Positions 62,230 through 64,000 of a stretch of 64,000 nucleotides of DNA are shown here, one piece after another. How positions within the stretch are numbered: position 1 is the first letter of the stretch; every line of letters starts with the position of its first letter. Origin of the DNA: Kribbella kalugense (GTDB lineage: Bacteria > Actinomycetota > Actinomycetes > Propionibacteriales > Kribbellaceae). The stretch spans positions 2,232,001 through 2,296,000 of the forward strand of contig NZ_SODF01000001.1 of NCBI RefSeq assembly GCF_004365875.1. Reading direction: 5' to 3'. The notes beneath the pieces are model-generated. The model worked only from the letters and a program-made list of their open reading frames with translations, ran no database searches and was not told the origin of the DNA. A program made the position numbers and the translations under genes.

Positions 62230-63147
62230 TCAGGATACGACCGATGACGTGAGGTTCAGGAAGACCTGTCGGGTTGCTGTGGATCTGTTCAAGGTAATGA
62301 AATGAATGCCCGGTGCTCCGCCGGCCAGCAGGCGTTCGCACAGCTCGGTCGCGAGCTCGATACCGACCTCGCGGACTGCCGTCGGCTCGTCCTCGACGGC
62401 GAGCAGCCGATCGGTGACGGCCGTCGGCAACGCCATACCGGTCAGCTCGGCCATCCGCTGGATCTGCTTGATGTTGGTGACCGGCATGATGCCCGGCAGC
62501 ACCGGCATGTCGCAGCCGAGCGCCGCGGCCCGATCGACCAGCCGGAAGTAGTCGTCGGCGCCGAAGAACATCTGGGTGATCGCGTAGTCGGCGCCGGCCT
62601 GTGACTTGGCGGCGAGCACCTGCGCGTCCGCCTCCAGCGAAGCCGCCTCCGGATGCTTGTCCGGGAAGGCGGCGACACCGACGCAGAAGTCGCCGAGGGA
62701 CCGGATCAGCTCGACCAGCTCGACCGCGTGGTTCAGGCCCTCAGGGTGCGCGACCCAGGGCTGGTTCGGTCCGCCGGGCGGGTCGCCGCGGAGCGCGAGC
62801 ATGTTGCGTACGCCGGCGCCGGCATACGCACCGACCACCGAACGCAGCTCGTCGCGGGAGTGCGCGACGCAGGTCAGGTGACCGAGCGGAGTGAGGGACG
62901 TGTCCTGCGCAACCCGCTCGGTGACCCGGATCGTGCCGTCCCGAGTCGTCCCGCCGGCGCCGTACGTGATCGAGACGAAGGTCGGCCGCAGCTGCTCGAT
63001 CTCACGGATCGACCGCCACAGCACCTCCTCGGCCTCGGGCGTCTTCGGTGGGAAGAACTCGAACGAGAAGGACCGGTCTCCGGACGCGAGCAGCTCACGG
63101 ATCGTCGGCGTACCGCCGGGAAGCGTCGAGGGAAGACCATTGGCCAT
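62230..63147 (-). CDS. metF: Methylenetetrahydrofolate reductase MetF
   Basis: A 305-residue flavoenzyme making 5-methyltetrahydrofolate for methionine synthesis. Family stretches: FSFEFFPPKTPEAEEVLW at the N-terminus, FVSITYGAGGTTRDGTIRV, the AGVRNMLALRGDPPGG turn, and ITQMFFGADDYFRLVDRAAALGCDMPVLPGIMPVTNIKQI. The active-site glutamate is in FEFFPPK. The ATG 63147 start follows TAACCT by 7 bases, with no ribosome site, so it looks leaderless. It is divergent from the polyprenyl synthase gene across a 58-base gap. Confidence 0.95.
   Translation of the reverse strand: MANGLPSTLPGGTPTIRELLASGDRSFSFEFFPPKTPEAEEVLWRSIREIEQLRPTFVSITYGAGGTTRDGTIRVTERVAQDTSLTPLGHLTCVAHSRDELRSVVGAYAGAGVRNMLALRGDPPGGPNQPWVAHPEGLNHAVELVELIRSLGDFCVGVAAFPDKHPEAASLEADAQVLAAKSQAGADYAITQMFFGADDYFRLVDRAAALGCDMPVLPGIMPVTNIKQIQRMAELTGMALPTAVTDRLLAVEDEPTAVREVGIELATELCERLLAGGAPGIHFITLNRSTATRQVFLNLTSSVVS
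62232..62237 (-). promoter_or_regulatory. Candidate -10 of sixA (leaderless), inside the metF end
   Basis: On the minus strand TATCCT, 6 bases, then ATG 62225. It shares one base with the metF stop codon. No clear -35 is present. Confidence 0.35.
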
Positions 63148-63154
63148 GCCGCTC

Positions 63155-63183
63155 AGGTTACCCGCGGTGGCCCTTCCCGTCAG
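63155..63183 (-). promoter_or_regulatory. Candidate metF promoter (leaderless)
   Basis: On the minus strand CTGACG (63183-63178), a 17-base spacer, TAACCT (63160-63155), 7 bases, then ATG 63147. The gap to the divergent gene is only 58 bases and must serve both. Confidence 0.5.
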
Positions 63184-63192
63184 CCCACCGAC

Positions 63193-63198
63193 TACGCT
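63193..63198 (+). promoter_or_regulatory. Candidate -10 of the polyprenyl synthase gene (leaderless)
   Basis: TACGCT, 7 bases, then GTG 63206; no ribosome site. No good -35 is seen. Confidence 0.4.
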
Positions 63199-63205
63199 CC
63201 GAGAC

Positions 63206-64000
63206 GTGGATGGCGATGTGGACATTGCGGCCGAGGTCCAGCGGGCGCTGAGCGGGTTCCTCGACCGGCAGGAGGAGCGGCTGGCGGCGATCGGGCCGGA
63301 GCTGTCCGAGCAGGTGCAGGCCGCGCGGGACGCGACCAGCGGCGGCAAGCGGCTGCGTCCGTCCTTCTGTTACTGGGGTTTCCGGGCCGCGGGCGGTGAT
63401 CCGGCGCTGCCGATTCTGACCGCCGCGGCGAGCCTGGAGATGCTGCACGTCAGCGCCCTGGTCCACGACGACGTGATGGATTCTTCCGACGTACGCCGGG
63501 GTGCACCGGCTGCTCATCGCCGGTTCGAGGCCTTGCAGCGTGAGCGGGCCGAGAAGACCGGGCATGGTGCTGATCCGGTCGGTTTCGGAATTGGTGCGGC
63601 GATCCTGCTCGGGGATCTGTGTCTGATCTGGGCCGACGAGCTGCTCCACACCTCCGGATTCGACGCGGCTGCCTTGGCGCGAGCCGAGCAGTACTTCGAC
63701 GCGGTCCGGGTCGAAGTGACGGCTGGGCAGTACCTCGATCTGCTCGCGCAGGCGAGTGGTGAGTCGGACATGGATCTGGCCCTGCGAGTACTGCGGTACA
63801 AGTCGGCGACGTACACGATCGAGCGGCCGCTGCATGTCGGGGCGGCGTTGGCCGGGGCGGACTCGCGGTTGATCTCGGCGCTGTCGGGTTATGGGCTGCC
63901 GTTGGGCGAGGCGTTCCAGTTGCGGGACGATCTGCTCGGTGTGTTCGGTGATCCGGCGCTGACGGGCAAGCCGGCCGGGGACGATCTCCGCGAGGGCAAG
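63206..64000 (+). CDS. Polyprenyl (geranylgeranyl-type) diphosphate synthase, 5' part
   Basis: The first 265 residues of an all-helical isoprenyl diphosphate synthase; the C-terminus runs off the window. The first aspartate-rich motif is HDDVMD (about 88-92) in ALVHDDVMDSSDVRRGAPAAH, and the second is RDDLLGVFGD (about 241-250) after AFQL. SGGKRLRPSFCYW is the substrate-pocket motif. Bulky residues before the first motif (SLEMLHVSAL) will set chain length but do not decide it here. GTG 63206 follows a -10-like TACGCT. It is divergent from metF. Confidence 0.93.
   Translation, partial: MDGDVDIAAEVQRALSGFLDRQEERLAAIGPELSEQVQAARDATSGGKRLRPSFCYWGFRAAGGDPALPILTAAASLEMLHVSALVHDDVMDSSDVRRGAPAAHRRFEALQRERAEKTGHGADPVGFGIGAAILLGDLCLIWADELLHTSGFDAAALARAEQYFDAVRVEVTAGQYLDLLAQASGESDMDLALRVLRYKSATYTIERPLHVGAALAGADSRLISALSGYGLPLGEAFQLRDDLLGVFGDPALTGKPAGDDLREGK

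Noticed and set aside
1-64000. Genomic island, prophage or transposon
   Set aside because: No integrase, transposase, tRNA-end duplication or composition break was found; gene content is core chromosome throughout.

Overview
The window is a contiguous chromosomal stretch of a high-GC Gram-positive bacterium. Codon use with strong G/C third positions, frequent GTG starts, leaderless genes, an actinobacterial translational T-box before ileS, DivIVA/SepF/YggT beside ftsZ, and actinobacterial families (DUF3040, DUF6504, SAV_6107-type HEPN, DUF3352) point to Actinomycetota. Protein style suggests Propionibacteriales, most likely Kribbella or a close relative; the genus is an inference. It is almost entirely core chromosome: no phage, integrase, transposase, tRNA, rRNA or CRISPR array was seen.

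Layout. 1-8.8 kb: the 5' part of ilvD, an AraC regulator coupled to a VOC protein, recQ, a RibD/DHFR-like reductase, a class-C serine hydrolase lipoprotein, a LysR regulator divergent from two SDR genes, and a second VOC protein. 8.9-17.9 kb (minus strand): a DUF3352 membrane protein, a small membrane protein, dnaE, a DUF998 membrane protein, rluD, lspA and a dksA/traR gene with a histone-like tail. 18.1-22.6 kb (plus): a T-box-controlled ileS, then a divergent marR / pyridoxamine-oxidase-like pair with two operator palindromes. 22.7-44.1 kb (minus): the division and cell-wall block, read from the promoter as mraZ-rsmH-ftsL-ftsI-murE-murF-mraY-murD-ftsW-murG-murC-ftsQ-ftsZ. It is interrupted by an arsR gene and a palindromic element, then continues with an S41 protease, pgeF, yggS, sepF, yggT and divIVA. 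44.6-49.3 kb (plus): moxR-DUF58-transglutaminase. 49.6-53.8 kb (minus): DUF3040, a methyltransferase, a YceH-methyltransferase fusion, and a small operon DUF6504-HEPN-zinc ribbon with a perfect LexA box upstream. 54.1-64 kb: ybaK, a nucleotidyltransferase, a large amidase, DUF4126 plus FAD oxidoreductase, a HelD-like RNA-polymerase motor, sixA, metF and the start of a polyprenyl diphosphate synthase.

How the genes work together. The dcw genes are packed with ATGA/GTGA stop-start overlaps, so murein precursor synthesis (MurC-G, MraY), septal synthesis (FtsW/FtsI) and the Z ring (FtsZ, FtsQ, FtsL, SepF) are translationally linked. Arrays of TCCAC/GTGGA boxes at 10-bp spacing upstream of mraZ look like the autoregulatory MraZ operator.

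The most unusual sequence features are non-genic: a palindromic element inserted in frame in the pyridoxamine-oxidase-like gene (22392-22502); a compound inverted and tandem repeat element at 49359-49510; a 91-bp nested palindrome after ftsZ (27672-27762); the MraZ box arrays; and the LexA box ahead of the HEPN operon. I see no wholly new multi-gene system; the best candidates for something undescribed are these palindromic elements and the SOS-linked HEPN operon.
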